Translations under genes and position numbers: made by a program
Shown here: positions 34,677-45,430 of the stretch, piece after piece
Layout of the letters: each line of letters begins with the position of its first letter
Numbering within the stretch: position 1 is the first letter of the stretch
Origin: Ctenosaura bakeri
Lineage: Eukaryota; Chordata; Lepidosauria; Squamata; Iguanidae
Assembly (NCBI GenBank): GCA_948474755.1
Contig: CAOLHI010001842.1
Span: 186,001 to 250,000, forward strand
Direction: 5' to 3'
Length of the DNA stretch: 64,000 nucleotides
Notes under the pieces: generated by a model
What the model saw: the letters and a program-made list of their open reading frames with translations, nothing else
Database searches by the model: none
What the model was told of the DNA's origin: nothing

Positions 34677-35764
34677 GGTCATTTCCACACTAGACTGTTA
34701 TAGTGCTATTATTCCACTTTCCACATTCTATGTAATCCTGGGTTTGCAGTTCGGGAGGGGCCTGCATGTGGCCAGATCCTTCCCCAGTTTCAACCTGCTG
34801 GTTTGTTGCGCTCTCAGCCTTGGAGAAACTATGGCCATTTCCACACTAGACATAGCGCTATTATTCCACTTTCAACATCCTATGTAATCCTGGGTTTGCA
34901 GTTCGGGAGGAGCCTGCATGTGGCCAGATTCTTCCCCAGTTTCAACCTGCTGGTTTGTTGCACTCTCAGCCTTGGAGAGACTATGGCCATTTCCACACTA
35001 GACTGTTATAGCGCTATTATTCCACTTTCAACATCCTATGTAATCCTGGGTTTGCAGTTCGGGAGGGGCCTGCATGTGGCCTGATCCTTCCCCAGTTTCA
35101 ACCTGCTGGTTTGTTGCGCTCTCAGCCTTGGAGAAACTATGGCCATTTCCACACTAGACATAGCGCTATTATTCCACTTTCAACATCCTATGTAATCCTG
35201 GGTTTGCAGTTCGGGAGGGGCCTGCATGTGGCCAGATCCTTCCCCAGTTTCAACCTGCTGGTTTGTTGCGCTCTCAGCCTTGGAGAAACTATGGCCATTT
35301 CCACACTAGACATAGCGCTATTATTCCACTTTCAACATCCTATGTAATCCTGGGTTTGCAGTTCGGGAGGGGCCTGCATGTGGCCAGATCCTTCCCCAGT
35401 TTCAACCTGCTGGTTTGTTGCGCTCTCAGCCTTGGAGAAACTATGGCCATTTCCACACTAGACTGTTATAGCGCTATTATTCCACTTTCAACATCCTATG
35501 TAATCCTGGGTTTGCAGTTCGGGAGGGGCCTGCATGTGGCCAGATCCTTCCCCAGTTTCAACCTGCTGGTTTGTTGCACTCTCAGCCTTGGAGAGACTAT
35601 GGCCATTTCCACACTAGACTGTAACAGCGCTATTATTCCACTTGCAACATCCTATGGAATCCTGGGGTTTGCAGTTTCGGGAGGGGCCACCCGGCCACCC
35701 CAGGATTCCATAGGATGTTGCAAGTGGAATAATAGCGCTATAACAGTCTAGTGCAGAAATGGCT
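34677..35764. repeat. Tandem array of half-MITE plus spacer, 152/156-bp units
   Basis: The word ATTTCCACAC recurs at 34681, 34837, 34989, 35145, 35297, 35449 and 35605, giving spacings of 156, 152, 156, 152, 152 and 156. Each unit is the left arm of M1 plus a spacer; a 4-bp indel (ACTGTTATAG vs ACATAG) sets the length. The last unit is a full palindromic M1. TTA precedes 34677 and follows 35764, as if the array grew inside one inserted element. Confidence 0.9.
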
Positions 35765-36426
35765 TTACTCTCTTCCCTCAAGCAGATGAAAACTTTTTCA
35801 TTCTGGCAGGCCTGTGAGAACTGCTTTTTTAGGAAGAAAAGGCCTTGCATAATATGCAGAACTTCTATGTGTTGTCCTTGTATTTAAATGCCCTATGTTT
35901 TTAACTGCTTTGAATTTTAATTCTCCAGTAGCTTAATTGCTTCTTAATTCTTGTATAATGTACATTTTAACTATGTTTATTTTAACTACACTAAGCTGAG
36001 TCACAAACTGGGTAAAAGGTAGGACAATGAGAACAGTGATGATGATGATGCCCAACACGTTTTGGCCTGTGTCTATTCTTACGGCCTCTTCAAGGGCTAT
36101 ATAAAATCATGAAAAAAGCAACATATAAAAACATAAACATGTTTTAGAAGGAAATATTTGCAAGTTTCCTGAATCTTTCACAGAGTTTCCTTCCTCTTTC
36201 CCCAGATACATCTGTGTGTCCTTCCAATTTACCTTCATTTTTTTTAACCATCTGCTTACAAGATATCCAAAGCCTTCAGCCTGTGTTCCTGGTTCTCCAG
36301 TAATGACTTTGAGATGTCCTGGTCCAGAGAAATTTTGAATTTAGTTTGTATAAAGGTGCATACAGGCAACAGGCAATGTACTAACGGTGGAACAATTTTG
36401 CATAATGTAGCATTATGCATTGACAT
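35765..36426. other. No gene seen; Penelope-like motif at ~36040-36100
   Basis: GCCCAACACGTTTTGGCC and GGCCTCTTCAAGGGC resemble the paired 'cgtttcg...cttcagagg' words of Penelope pseudo-LTRs. The rest is AT-rich without features. Confidence 0.35.
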
Positions 36427-36662
36427 AATCATAGACTCACAGAGTTGGAAGAGAGCCCAGAGGCCATCTAGTCCAACCCCTTCTGCCATGCAGGAAGACA
36501 TAATCAAAGCAATCTCAATAGATGACCACCCAGCCTCTGTTCAAAAACCTCCAAAGAAGGAGAATCCACCACACTCCATTGAGGTGGCAGTATCTTCCAC
36601 TGCTGGACAGCCCTTACTGTCCAAAATTCTTCCTAATATGTATTTATTTGGCATCCTTTTAT
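36427..36662 (-). mobile_element. CR1 3' end, minus strand
   Basis: AATCATAGACTCACAGAGTT tail, CATCTAGTCCAACCCC block and TCCAAAGAAGGAGAATCC. Confidence 0.85.
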
Positions 36663-36669
36663 ATGTAGA

Positions 36670-36860
36670 GAATCATAGAATCATATGATTCATATCATAG
36701 AAGGGGCCTCATGGGCCATCAAACCCAACCCCGTGTTCAGTGCAGGATCCAGCTAAAGCATCTCCAGCAAGGAGCTGCCACAGACACCTCTCTAAGGAAT
36801 TGGCTCTATTGCTTTAGTTCCTTCTCATTTTGGGTAAATTTCTTCTAATATTCAACTGAA
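36670..36860 (-). mobile_element. Second CR1 subfamily 3' end, minus strand
   Basis: A new AATCATAGAATCATATGATT tail followed by GGGGCCTCATGGGCCATC and AGGATCCAGCTAAAGCATC, different from the main CR1 type here. Confidence 0.6.
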
Positions 36861-36869
36861 ATCTACTCA

Positions 36870-37598
36870 CAAATGCACAAATATAGGATGGAGGATGCAT
36901 TCTGGATAGCAGTATGTGTGAAAGGGATCTGGGAGTCTTGGTAGATCACAAGCTGAACATGAGTCAGCAGTGTGATGCACCAGCCAAGAAAGCCAACGTG
37001 ATCCTTGGTTGCATCAATAGGAGTCTGGTGTCCAGATTGAGGGAGGTAATGGTACCACTCTATTTTGCATTGGTGAGGCCACATTTGGAATCCTGTGTCC
37101 AGTTCTGGGCACCTCAATTCAAGAAGGATGTCGACAAGCCAGAGCGTGTCCAGAGGAGGGGGACCAAAATGGTGGAGGGTCTGGAAGCCATGAAGCCCTC
37201 TGAGGAATGGCTTAGGGAACTGGGTATGTTTAGTCTGCAGAAGAGAAGATTAAGAGGGAACATGATAGCCATGTTTAAATATTTGAAGGGATGTCATGTT
37301 GAGGAGGGAGCAGGCATGTTTTCTACCGCTCCCGAGACTAGGACAAGGAGCAATGGATTCAAGCTGCAGGAAAGGAGATTCCACCTGAACCTCAGGAACA
37401 ACTTCCTGACAGTCAGAGCTGTCCAACAGTGGAATCTGCTGCCTCAGAATGTGGTTGAGTCTCTTCCTTCTTTGGAGGTTTTTAAGCAGAGGCTGGATGG
37501 TCATCTGTTGGGAATGCTTTGATGGGTGTTCCTGCCTAGCAGGGGGTTGGACTGGATGGTCCCTGGGGTCTCTTCCAACTCTATGATTCTATGATTCT
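36870..37598 (+). mobile_element. CR1 LINE 3' part, plus strand, longest open frame
   Basis: An uninterrupted 202-codon frame (36914-37522) runs from CERDLGVLVDHKLNMSQQ to [13 protein letters not shown], then the 3'UTR and tail TCTATGATTCTATGATTCT. It is the least damaged CR1 in the window but lacks endonuclease and catalytic RT regions. Confidence 0.92.
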
Positions 37599-37599
37599 A

Positions 37600-37935
37600 C
37601 TGTCCTGCAACTTCAGGCCATTAGATCAGCTCCTAACCCTCTGAGACAGCAGAGAATAAACCTGCCCCCTCCTCTCTGGGACAGCCCTTGAGGTGTTGAA
37701 AGAAGGCAATCAAGTCATCTCTCAGTCTTCATCAAAACAGACACCCCCAGCTCCTTCAGCCCCTTCCTGTATGTTTTGTTCTCCATACCTCTTATTGCCG
37801 TTCTCTGAACTCCCTCAAACTTCTCTATGTCCTTCTTAAAATGAGGCTCCCAGAACTGAACACAACATTCCATACGAGGCACAGAATACAGTGAGACCCT
37901 TACTTCCCTTGTCTTGGAAACTGTGCTTCTACTAA
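37600..37935 (-). mobile_element. CR1-clade LINE of another subfamily, minus strand
   Basis: Encodes ECCVQFWEPHFKKDIEKFEG on the minus strand, and GGGACAGCCCTTGAGGTGTT-type sequence on the plus. Similar to the piece at 56.8 kb and distinct from the main CR1. Confidence 0.75.
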
Positions 37936-38353
37936 TGCAGGCTAGAGTGTACACAGACTGAAACACGCTGGGCTTTGCTACCAATAAAAGGACCATCTTT
38001 TGAGGATCTTGAGGCTTGTACCCAGCTTCTCCTGTGGATATTCCACATCAGACAAAAGCATCCCACCACATCTGTAGAGGGATTTGCATGTGGAACAGGA
38101 TTCTGCTTTTTGTGTGTGGCTTGAGCAATTGTATAAAAACACATGCCATCTGGCTGTCATTCTCAATAAAGTAACGGGGGTAGGAAGAATGAGCCCACCC
38201 ATGCAGCTTTTTTTTCCTGCTGCTGCTGAGTGCACTTTCAAGTTGATTTATTTTGTAAAGTTGACATTCGTTTAATCTCTATGCCACCATTTCTAGAACA
38301 GGCTGCATGCATGCAGAAAGGGAAGTCTTTACCTAAAATTACAGAATGGAATA
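37936..38353. other. No gene seen
   Basis: Intergenic, no feature supported. Confidence 0.4.
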
Positions 38354-39088
38354 CAGAAATATAGGATGGGGGACACATGGCTGGATAGCAGTACGTGTGA
38401 AAGGGATCTAGGAGTCTTCATAGAGCACAAGCTGAACAGGAGTCAGCAGTGTGATGCGGCAGCCAAGAAAGCCAATGCAATTCTCGGCTGCATCCATAGG
38501 AGTATGGTGTCTAGATCGAGGGAGGTACTGGTACCACTCTACTCTGCCTTGGTTAGACCCCATCTTGAATACTGTGTCCAGTTCTGGGCACCCCAATTCA
38601 AGAGGGATATTGACAAGCTGGAGCAAGTCCAGAGGAGGGCGACCAAAATGGTGAGAGCCTGGAAGCCATGAAGCCCTATGAGGATAGACTTAGAGAGCTG
38701 GGTATGTTTAGTCTGCAGAAGGGAAGGTTAAGAGGGGACATAAGAGCTATGTTTAAATATTTGAAGGGATGCCACGTAGAGGAAGGAGAGGGCTTGTTTT
38801 CTGCCGCTCCAGAGACCAGGACAAGGAGCAATGGATTCAAGCTGCAGGAAAGGAGATTCCACCTGAACCTCAGGAAGAACTTCCTGACAGTCAGGGCTGT
38901 CTGGTAGTGGAATCTGCTATCTCAATGGAGTGTAGTGGAGTCTCCTTCCTTGGAGGCTTTTAAGCAGAGGCTGGATGGCCATCTGTCGGGAGTGCTTTGA
39001 GGGTGTTCCTGCATGGCAGAATGGGGTTGGACTGGATGGCCCCTGGAGTCTCTTCCAACTCTACATTTCTATGATTCTATGATTCTAT
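38354..39088 (+). mobile_element. CR1 LINE 3' part, plus strand
   Basis: Starts GAATGGAATACAGAAATATA and runs to TTCTATGATTCTATGATTCT. The ORF2 C-terminal frame is broken once near 38668. Close relative of the 36.87-kb copy. Confidence 0.92.
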
Positions 39089-39939
39089 ACTCCAGAGCCC
39101 CAGACACTTGAATTTGGCCTTGGGCAAGGGAGTGGAGCTGCTGGATGGCAGGTGTTCCCAGCCTGACACCCCAAAAGCCTCTGTGTGAAGACAGAGGGTT
39201 TGCAAATGAGGCAGGCAGGAGAGGAGAGAAAAAAGGAGAGGATATTACTCCCACCTACCACTAGGTGGCAAAGTACATCACTTTGGCCACAATGACAATT
39301 TTTTTTAATCTTGCCACCATTGCTGAATTCAATACAATCTGCTATTCTGCAGTAAGAATGTGATTCTATGCTAATTTTCTTCTTGAAAAAAAGCAATAAG
39401 TAATGTTAGCCATTTTCTCCTCACTGTCAGACCATCTCTGAAAAGTATTTGACACTTATTCTGCATAATTCACAGGCTGAGATTTATTCTGTATAAATTT
39501 CTGCAAAGAAAATAGGTGGTTTTGTTTTAATTTTTTGTGGCATGCTATTTCCTAAGCAGGAAATGCTGTTTTCTGTGCAAAAATAACAACAACAACAACA
39601 ACATGTGAATTTTGCAAATCCCAGACTGTGAAGATGCTGTGCAGGTTCCTTTTTAACAGGGTTCCTCAGTGCTTGAGAAACACATTCTTTTAATCATTTT
39701 TCAAATATTTTTGAATATTCTTCTCTCCTATACTGATTGGGAGTGGTGCCCAGATGTGTTGCCAGATCAAGCATTCTGTAACTCATCTGAAAGGTCAGGA
39801 TTGGAGAACAGAGAAATGAGAGAATGCAATCATTTTACAGACACTATCCAAGGTGCTGAATCCCACAAACCAGTTTCAGGACCCTGGATGGCTCCTCTGA
39901 AATGGTTTGCATTCTGCCATTTCTAGATCCTCACTCCTA
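39089..39939. other. No gene seen; simple repeat at 39586-39602
   Basis: An (AAC)n run lies near 39586-39602. The 39.44-39.61 kb block carries TTCTGCA/GCAAAGAAAA words also seen at 54.78-54.95 kb. No gene. Confidence 0.45.
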
Positions 39940-40251
39940 GAATAAAAGAATCCTAAAGTTGTAAGGGACCTCAAGGACTATCCAGTCCAACCCCATCCTT
40001 CCATTCAGGAAGACACAATGAAAGCATTCCTGACAGATGGCCATCCAACCTCTCTTTAAAAACCTCTAAAGAAGGAGACTCCACCACACTCCCAGGAAGC
40101 ACCATGTTCCACTGTCAAACCACTCTCAATCTCAAGAAGTTCTTCCTAATGTTTAGGTGGAATCTCTTTTCCTGTAGTTTGAATCCATTGTTCTGTGTCA
40201 TAATCTCTGGGGCAGCGGAAAGCAAGCTTGCTCCATCTTCCATATATTGTT

Positions 40252-40689
40252 GTCGTATGCTTTCAAGTCATTTCCAACTTATGGTGTCCCTTCCATCAGG
40301 GAGCCCTGGTGGTGCAGTGGTTAAATGCCAGTACTGCAAGCCACAAGGTTGTGAGCTCGATCCTTCCGGGCTCCAAGGTTGACTTAGCCTTCCATCCTTC
40401 CGCAGGTTGGTAAAATGAGTACCCAGTTTGTTGGGGGCATGTATAGAAATACACGCTATTGTAAGTTGTTTACCACCTCGATCCATATGGAGAGGTGGGA
40501 TACAAATAAATAATAATAATAAATAATATTAAATAATAAATTGAACCTATCATAGGGTCTTCTGGGGCTGAGAGCATGTGACCTGCCCACGGTCACTCAG
40601 TGGGTTTCCACGGCCAAGCAGGGAATCGAAAGCTGGTCTCCAGGGTTGTAGTCCAATGCTCAAACCCGTACAACACACCGGATCTCCTC
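40252..40689 (-). repeat. SINE-A nested in CR1 and itself split by SINE-B
   Basis: Tail GTCATTTCCAACTTATGGTG at 40252-40298, resuming at about 40545 (TGAACCTATCATAGGGTC) to the head near 40680. TCTTCCATAT and TCTTCCACAT flank it, a near-perfect target duplication within the CR1. Confidence 0.8.
40299..40543 (+). repeat. tRNA-derived SINE (family B), plus strand
   Basis: GAGCCCTGGTGGTGCAGTGG (A-box area), GTTGTGAGCTCGATCC (B-box area), GTAAAATGAGTACCCAGTTT body and an (AAT)n tail. It sits inside SINE-A. Confidence 0.9.
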
Positions 40690-41164
40690 TTCCACATGAT
40701 CTCCTTCCAATTATTTAAGCATGGCTATCATGTCACCCCTTAACCTTCTCTTCTCCAGGCTAAACCTACCCAGCTGCCTAAGCTACTCTCCTGCCAGTTT
40801 CACCATTTTGGTAGCCTCCTCTGGACACCTTCCTAACCCTTCAGGACCTTTAAAATGCAAACTGAGACATGATGAATTTGCCAGCCTATTAGCAAAGAAG
40901 CCACCAGTGACTAATGTTCAAGTTTTGACTGTGGAGGTCAGCCTTCCTTTAGGTCTAGCTCAAGAAAGAAAAATGACATTCAGCCCAGTCGCAGCTAGTG
41001 GCTCCATGCCAGGGGAGCAGTGAATCTAATCCCAATTTTAAACCAGGCTTTAAAAGAGCTCTCCAAGATGCTGAATTCCATTGTAAATTCCTAAAAGGAT
41101 CCTAAACCTCTGAAATGGGAGGCAATGAACCCATCATTGGTTCTATCACTCCAAGAGGAGAAAA

Positions 41165-41342
41165 CCAGCTCTAGTTAGTGCTTGAATGGGAAACTGCCAA
41201 CAAATATCAGGTACTGTAGGCTCTATTTCAGCAGAAGGAGCTGACAAAACCACCTCTGAAGATTCCTTGCCTCAGAAAACCCTATGAAATTCATGGGGTC
41301 ACCATAAGTCAACAGGTGACTTGAAAGCATATGCATACACAT
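41165..41342 (+). repeat. 5S-rRNA-derived SINE, plus strand
   Basis: GTTAGTGCTTGAATGGGAAA, ATCAGGTACTGTAGGCTC (5S 3' half) followed by CCACCTCTGAAGATTCCTTG and the tail CAACAGGTGACTTGAAAGC. The 5' half of 5S is missing. Confidence 0.8.
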
Positions 41343-41504
41343 ATGTCATCTCATGATATGTCCAAAGAACAATAGCCTCAGTTGAGTCATTTTGGCTTCT
41401 AGGGAAACTTCAGGCTTGATGTGCTCCAGATCCATTTGGTTGTCTTTCTGGCCACCAATGTATTCTCCAGGACATCTCAGATGGGTTGAACTACTTTCTG
41501 TCCA

Positions 41505-42045
41505 CTTTCATCACCACTCTATTCTGCATTGGTTAGGCCTCATTTGGAATCCTGTGTCCAGTTCTGGGCATCTCAGTTCAAGAAGGATATGGACAAGCTG
41601 GAACGTGTCCAGAGGAGGGTGACCAAAATGGTGAAGGTCTGGAAGCCATGCCCTATGAAGAACGGCTGAGGGAGCTGGGGATGTTTAGTCTGCAGGAGAG
41701 AAGGTTAAGAGGGGACATGAGAGCCATGTTTAAATATTGGAAGGGATGTCATGTCGGGGAGGGAGTGGGCTTGTTTTCTACTGCTCTAGAGACTAGGACA
41801 AGGAGCAATGGATTCAAGCTGCAGGAACGGAGATTCCACTTGAACCTCAGGAAGAACTTCCTGGTGGTCAGAGCTGTCCGGCAGTGGAATAGGCTGCCTT
41901 GAAACGTGGTAGAGTCTCCTCCTTTGGAGGATTTTAAGCAGAGGCTGGATGGCCATCTGTTGGGAATGACTTTGATGTCTGTTCCTTCATAGCAGGGGGT
42001 TGGACTGGATGGCCCCTGGGATCTCTTCCAACTCTATGATTCTAT
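41505..42045 (+). mobile_element. CR1 LINE 3' part, plus strand
   Basis: CTCTATTCTGCATTGGTTAG to CCAACTCTATGATTCTATC, with [19 protein letters not shown] and [20 protein letters not shown]. Frames are broken. Confidence 0.9.
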
Positions 42046-42775
42046 CAAACCTCAGATTTCACAACCATACCCAGAAATGGGAAATGCGATGACATGGTTA
42101 AGATCCTGACTTTGGTATTCAGCGATCCCTCTTGATGCTTGAGGATTTTGTCTGCCTACAAAACCCTCCACCCCACTCCAGACTTCATTGGTCCAGTATC
42201 TCTGCTCAGATCCCTTGTCCTGCCCCTCTTTCCTGGCTGACCCTCCTTACAGATCCATCCCAGAGTCTCAGCTCATCTCCAGTGTGAATTCTGCTGGACT
42301 CCTACCTTCAGCTCTCTGCACGCACGGCTGCCTCCGGCAGGGCCATGACAGACACCAGTGCAATTTGGAATCCCATCTGGGCAAATCCTTCTGGAGAAAG
42401 CAAAAGCACAAAATGTTGCTGTTGGGTTTTTTTAAAAAAAAAAAAATTCAAGGGAGCACAGATTGTTCAAACTCTATCTACACACACACACACAAGCCAA
42501 AAATAGAAATGAAAGATATGATAGCACAAGTGTGGAAAAGCAAGCCACCACCAGAAAGACAAGCAAAACTACAAGCAAATGAAGGTTACAAATGGAGACC
42601 AGTCCCTAACCCAACCCTATAGAAGAAAGGAAGTGAAAAAAAAGGGGGGAAGGACAATTTTTTAAAAATAAAACCACAGAACACAACACACATAAAAATG
42701 TCATTTCTGTCTGAAAATGACCCATCATTTTTTCCCCTTCTTAAAGGAATGTTGAAATTAGGGGTAAGACTCATG
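42046..42775. other. No gene seen; short simple repeats
   Basis: Poly-A/T runs at about 42428-42448 and a (CA)n run at about 42481-42494. No coding signal. Confidence 0.45.
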
Positions 42776-42877
42776 CAGCCCTTCAGATGCTGATGGACTC
42801 CAACTCCCAGGATTCCTTACCACTGAGTATGCTAAGAAGGGATGCTGGGAGTTGTAGTCCAACACTATTCGGAGGGC
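42776..42877. repeat. hAT-like palindromic MITE (family M3)
   Basis: CAGCCCTTCAGATGCTGATG pairs with CACTATTCGGAGGGC at the other end, and CCAACTCCCAGGATTCC pairs with GGGAGTTGTAGTCC. The arms contain an ACTACAACTCCCAG word, like the ZNF143/Staf site. Confidence 0.65.
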
Positions 42878-43359
42878 TTAACAATCCCTGTGCCTATTTC
42901 TGTGAAAATCTTGGAAAACAAAGAAGGTTGGCTTTCCCCAGTGACGTGATTGCCCCTAAAAGGTCCACCAGACACAAGGCTTTTGCATGGAATGAGAGCA
43001 TGTTAGGATTGTAAATCTCCATGCTGGTATCCTGTCATCAGATGGGGTGCCTTACTTTTGACATAGCACAACTGGGACCCACCACAGATCCCACCATCCT
43101 GGCTGGGGTTGATGGGAACTGGAATCCAACAAGGTCTGAAAGGCTTCAGGATTCTTATTCTTAACTTCCACTCATGTGCCCAAATAGATCTGGCAGAATT
43201 AACAACCTGTATGGGGGGGGGGATGACTTAATCCCATAAATAAAGAGGTGAGGAAGGACACCAGCATTGTCCACCCCCAGCCAGCATGGACTGCAGCTCC
43301 TAAAAATCCCCATCCATCTTGGCTAGGAGATTCTGGAAGCTGTACTCCAAAACCTTAAT
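42878..43359. other. No gene seen; decayed M3-like words
   Basis: Includes a fragment GGGAACTGGAATCCAACAAG (43113) and ACTGCAGCTCCTAAAAATCC (43290), which look like worn M3 arms, and a run of 10 Gs near 43213. Confidence 0.45.
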
Positions 43360-43360
43360 T

Positions 43361-43905
43361 TCATAGAATCCTGGAGTTGGAACAGATCCTAAGGGCCATT
43401 GAGTCCAACTCCATTGTGCCATGTAGGAACACACCATCAAAGCATTCCTGACAGATGGCCACCCAACCTCCATTTAAAAACCTCCAAAGCAGGAGACTCT
43501 ATCACACTCCCAGGCAGCAGCATATCCCACTGTTCAACTGTTCCTATTGTCAGGAAGCTCTTCCTAATGTTTAGGTGGAATCTCTTTTCCTGCAGTTTGA
43601 AACCATTGCTCCACGTCCTAGTCTCCGAAGTAGCGGAAAACAAGCTTGCTCCATCCAACTTGACATCCCTTCCAATATTTAAACATAGCTATCACGTTGC
43701 CTCTTAACCTTCTCTTCTCTAGGCTAAACATCCCCAGCTGCTTAAGCTGCTCCTCCTAGGGCTTCATAGTTTCCAGGCCTTCTACCATTTTGGTCGTCCT
43801 CCTCCAGACACCTTCCAGCTTGTCAATATGCTTCTTGAATTGTGGTGCCCAGAACTGGACACAGTCTTTCAGGTGAGGTCTGACCAAAGCAGAATTGAAT
43901 GGTCC
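43361..43905 (-). mobile_element. CR1 LINE 3' part, minus strand
   Basis: TCATAGAATCCTGGAGTTGG tail to the region encoding [15 protein letters not shown] on the minus strand. An LTR interrupts the flank after about 43905. Confidence 0.85.
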
Positions 43906-43947
43906 CTTCTGAATGTCCATAGCACTTCTGTTATTGCAGTTATGATA

Positions 43948-44657
43948 TGTCGGGTGAGAGCACTAGATATCCTTTTGATGTCAAATAATTTGGCCCTTGC
44001 TCGACCTTTCTCTGCCATCCTGCTTCACGTGTTTGCAGAGGTCCACTGGACAAGCACGGATTGGGCACGGCTGTTAATGGTTGTACATTCCAAGACCCCA
44101 TTCAGGCAGGCAACTTAAGCCTCTCCGATGCTTTAGGGAAAAACCTCCCTGCAAACCGGCTCTGCTCGGCTCGGATTTACACAAAGCCACACAGCCAAGA
44201 GCCAAGCCACTCTTTTGTATCGGGCTATTAACACACCGGCCGCACTATTGTCATCAAGAGCTAAACCAATCATGCTAAACTTGACCTTTTCCAACTCCTT
44301 TGTCCAGCTCCAAATTTCCTTTGTTCTCACCGAGCATAGCATAGCCTGTAGGTAAAATCCACCCTATAAAAGGTCCCCACTTTTGGGACTTCCTTGGACT
44401 ACTTTGGACTTCCATCCCGCCTTGTTGCCGGTCTGTCTAAGGAGCTCCCCTCAGCCAGCCAGGCTGAGCTTTCTCTCCCGGAACCCCATCTTTCTCTCCA
44501 GGACTACGAGACCAGGTGTCATATTGCCTTTCCCAAAAAGTTCTCCGTTTCTACTTCTCATTTAGTTAGCTTAAGTCTTGTCTTGCGTGTTTCTTGTCTT
44601 TAATAAAATATTGCTTATTACTTTGAAAACCTTGTCTAGCCGCCCTCTGACCCGACA
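43948..44657 (+). mobile_element. ERV-type LTR with promoter and polyadenylation signal
   Basis: Ends are inverted: TGTCGGG at 43948 and CCCGACA at 44657, the TG...CA edges of an LTR. TATAAAAGG lies at 44365-44373 and AATAAA at 44602-44607, in U3-R order. No clear target duplication was found, so it may be a 5' LTR of a deleted provirus. No viral ORF is present. Confidence 0.75.
44365..44373 (+). promoter_or_regulatory. LTR TATA box
   Basis: TATAAAAGG about 235 bp before the AATAAA, as in an LTR's U3-R order. Confidence 0.7.
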
Positions 44658-44872
44658 CTGTATACATAGGGTTAAAGATCCTTGCTAAAGCTACCCTGCC
44701 TCTCGTCTAGCCAAGAGAGTGCTTGAGTTAAATTCCCCCAACTTATATTTTATTTGGTAATTTGGGCGCCCCTCCCGGGACCCCCAACATACAGGGTAAC
44801 ACTTCTTAGAAGCTCCTTTATTCTGATTCAATCCTTTGCTCCATCCAGCTCAGTACTGTCCACTCTGACCAG
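44658..44872 (+). other. Remnant after the LTR, possible primer-binding site
   Basis: At about 44758-44785 the text TTTGGGCGCCCCTCCCGGGA resembles a retroviral primer-binding-site neighbourhood, but it lies ~100 bp past the CA edge. No viral gene was recognised here. Confidence 0.3.
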
Positions 44873-45037
44873 GGCCATTTCTGCACTAGACTGTTATACT
44901 GTTATTATTCCACTTTCAACATCCAATGGAATCCTGGGCTTTGCAGTTTAGGGAGGGGCTAAACTGCAAACCCCAGGATTCCACAGGATGTAGAAAGTGG
45001 AATAACAGCAGTATAACAGCCTAGTGTGGAAATGGCC
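44873..45037. repeat. M1 palindromic MITE
   Basis: GGCCATTTCTGCACTAGACT to GTGTGGAAATGGCC. CAG flanks both ends (44870-44872 and 45038-45040), a perfect 3-bp target duplication. Confidence 0.92.
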
Positions 45038-45066
45038 CAGGAGCAACGGCCCTCTGGCATTTGTAA

Positions 45067-45268
45067 TACCATTTCCGCACCACAGTGCTAAAGCACTGCT
45101 ATTCCACTATCCACCTCCTATGGAATCCTGGGGTTTGTAGTTTAGGGAAAGGCACTTCGAATCCTCAGCCAAGGAGTTCTTTGGTCTCAGTAAACTACAA
45201 ACCCCAGAATTCCACAGGGCGTTGAAAGTGGAATAGCCGCAGTTTAACACTGTAGTGTGGAAATGTCC
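45067..45268. repeat. M1 palindromic MITE, long-core form
   Basis: ACCATTTCCGCACCACAGTG to its complement, with the GGAGTTCTTTGGTCTCAGTA core shared with the 7.4- and 21.6-kb copies. The ends are worn. Confidence 0.8.
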
Positions 45269-45275
45269 TTGGGTT

Positions 45276-45430
45276 CAAAGGGACCACCAGGGCCATCCAG
45301 TCCAACCCCCTGCATTCTGGGCTTACTCTGGGATTTCCTGGGGGTCTCCCATCCCAGTGCCAACCATGCACAGCCCTGCTTAGCTTCCAAAATCGGACCA
45401 GATCATGTTTTTTGGGGGGACGGCATTGAT
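45276..45430 (-). repeat. CR1 3' scrap plus 5S-derived SINE piece
   Basis: CCAGGGCCATCCAGTCCAAC (CR1) is followed by GGGGGTCTCCCATCCCAGTG and AGCCCTGCTTAGCTTCC (complement of the 5S 3' half). The two pieces are directly joined. Confidence 0.65.

Larger units (their letters stand above)
39945..40860 (-). mobile_element. CR1 LINE, minus strand, holding nested SINEs
   Basis: CR1 at 39945-40250 (CTATCCAGTCCAACCCCATC) resumes at about 40690 (CCAATTATTTAAGCATGGCT) and continues to about 40860. A SINE-A fills the gap. Confidence 0.8.

Noticed and set aside
34677..35764. A CRISPR-like array
   Set aside because: The units are 152/156 bp and nearly identical throughout, with no unique spacers, in a vertebrate genome. 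It is a tandem repeat from a MITE.
36914..37522. A 202-codon ORF as a host gene
   Set aside because: It is the CR1 ORF2 C-terminus followed by the CR1 3'UTR and octamer tail.
40299..40380. A tRNA gene
   Set aside because: A-box and B-box-like text is part of SINE-B. No cloverleaf with a normal anticodon arm is seen.
41165..41342. A functional 5S rRNA gene
   Set aside because: Only the 3' half of 5S is present, it is diverged, and it is fused to a SINE body.
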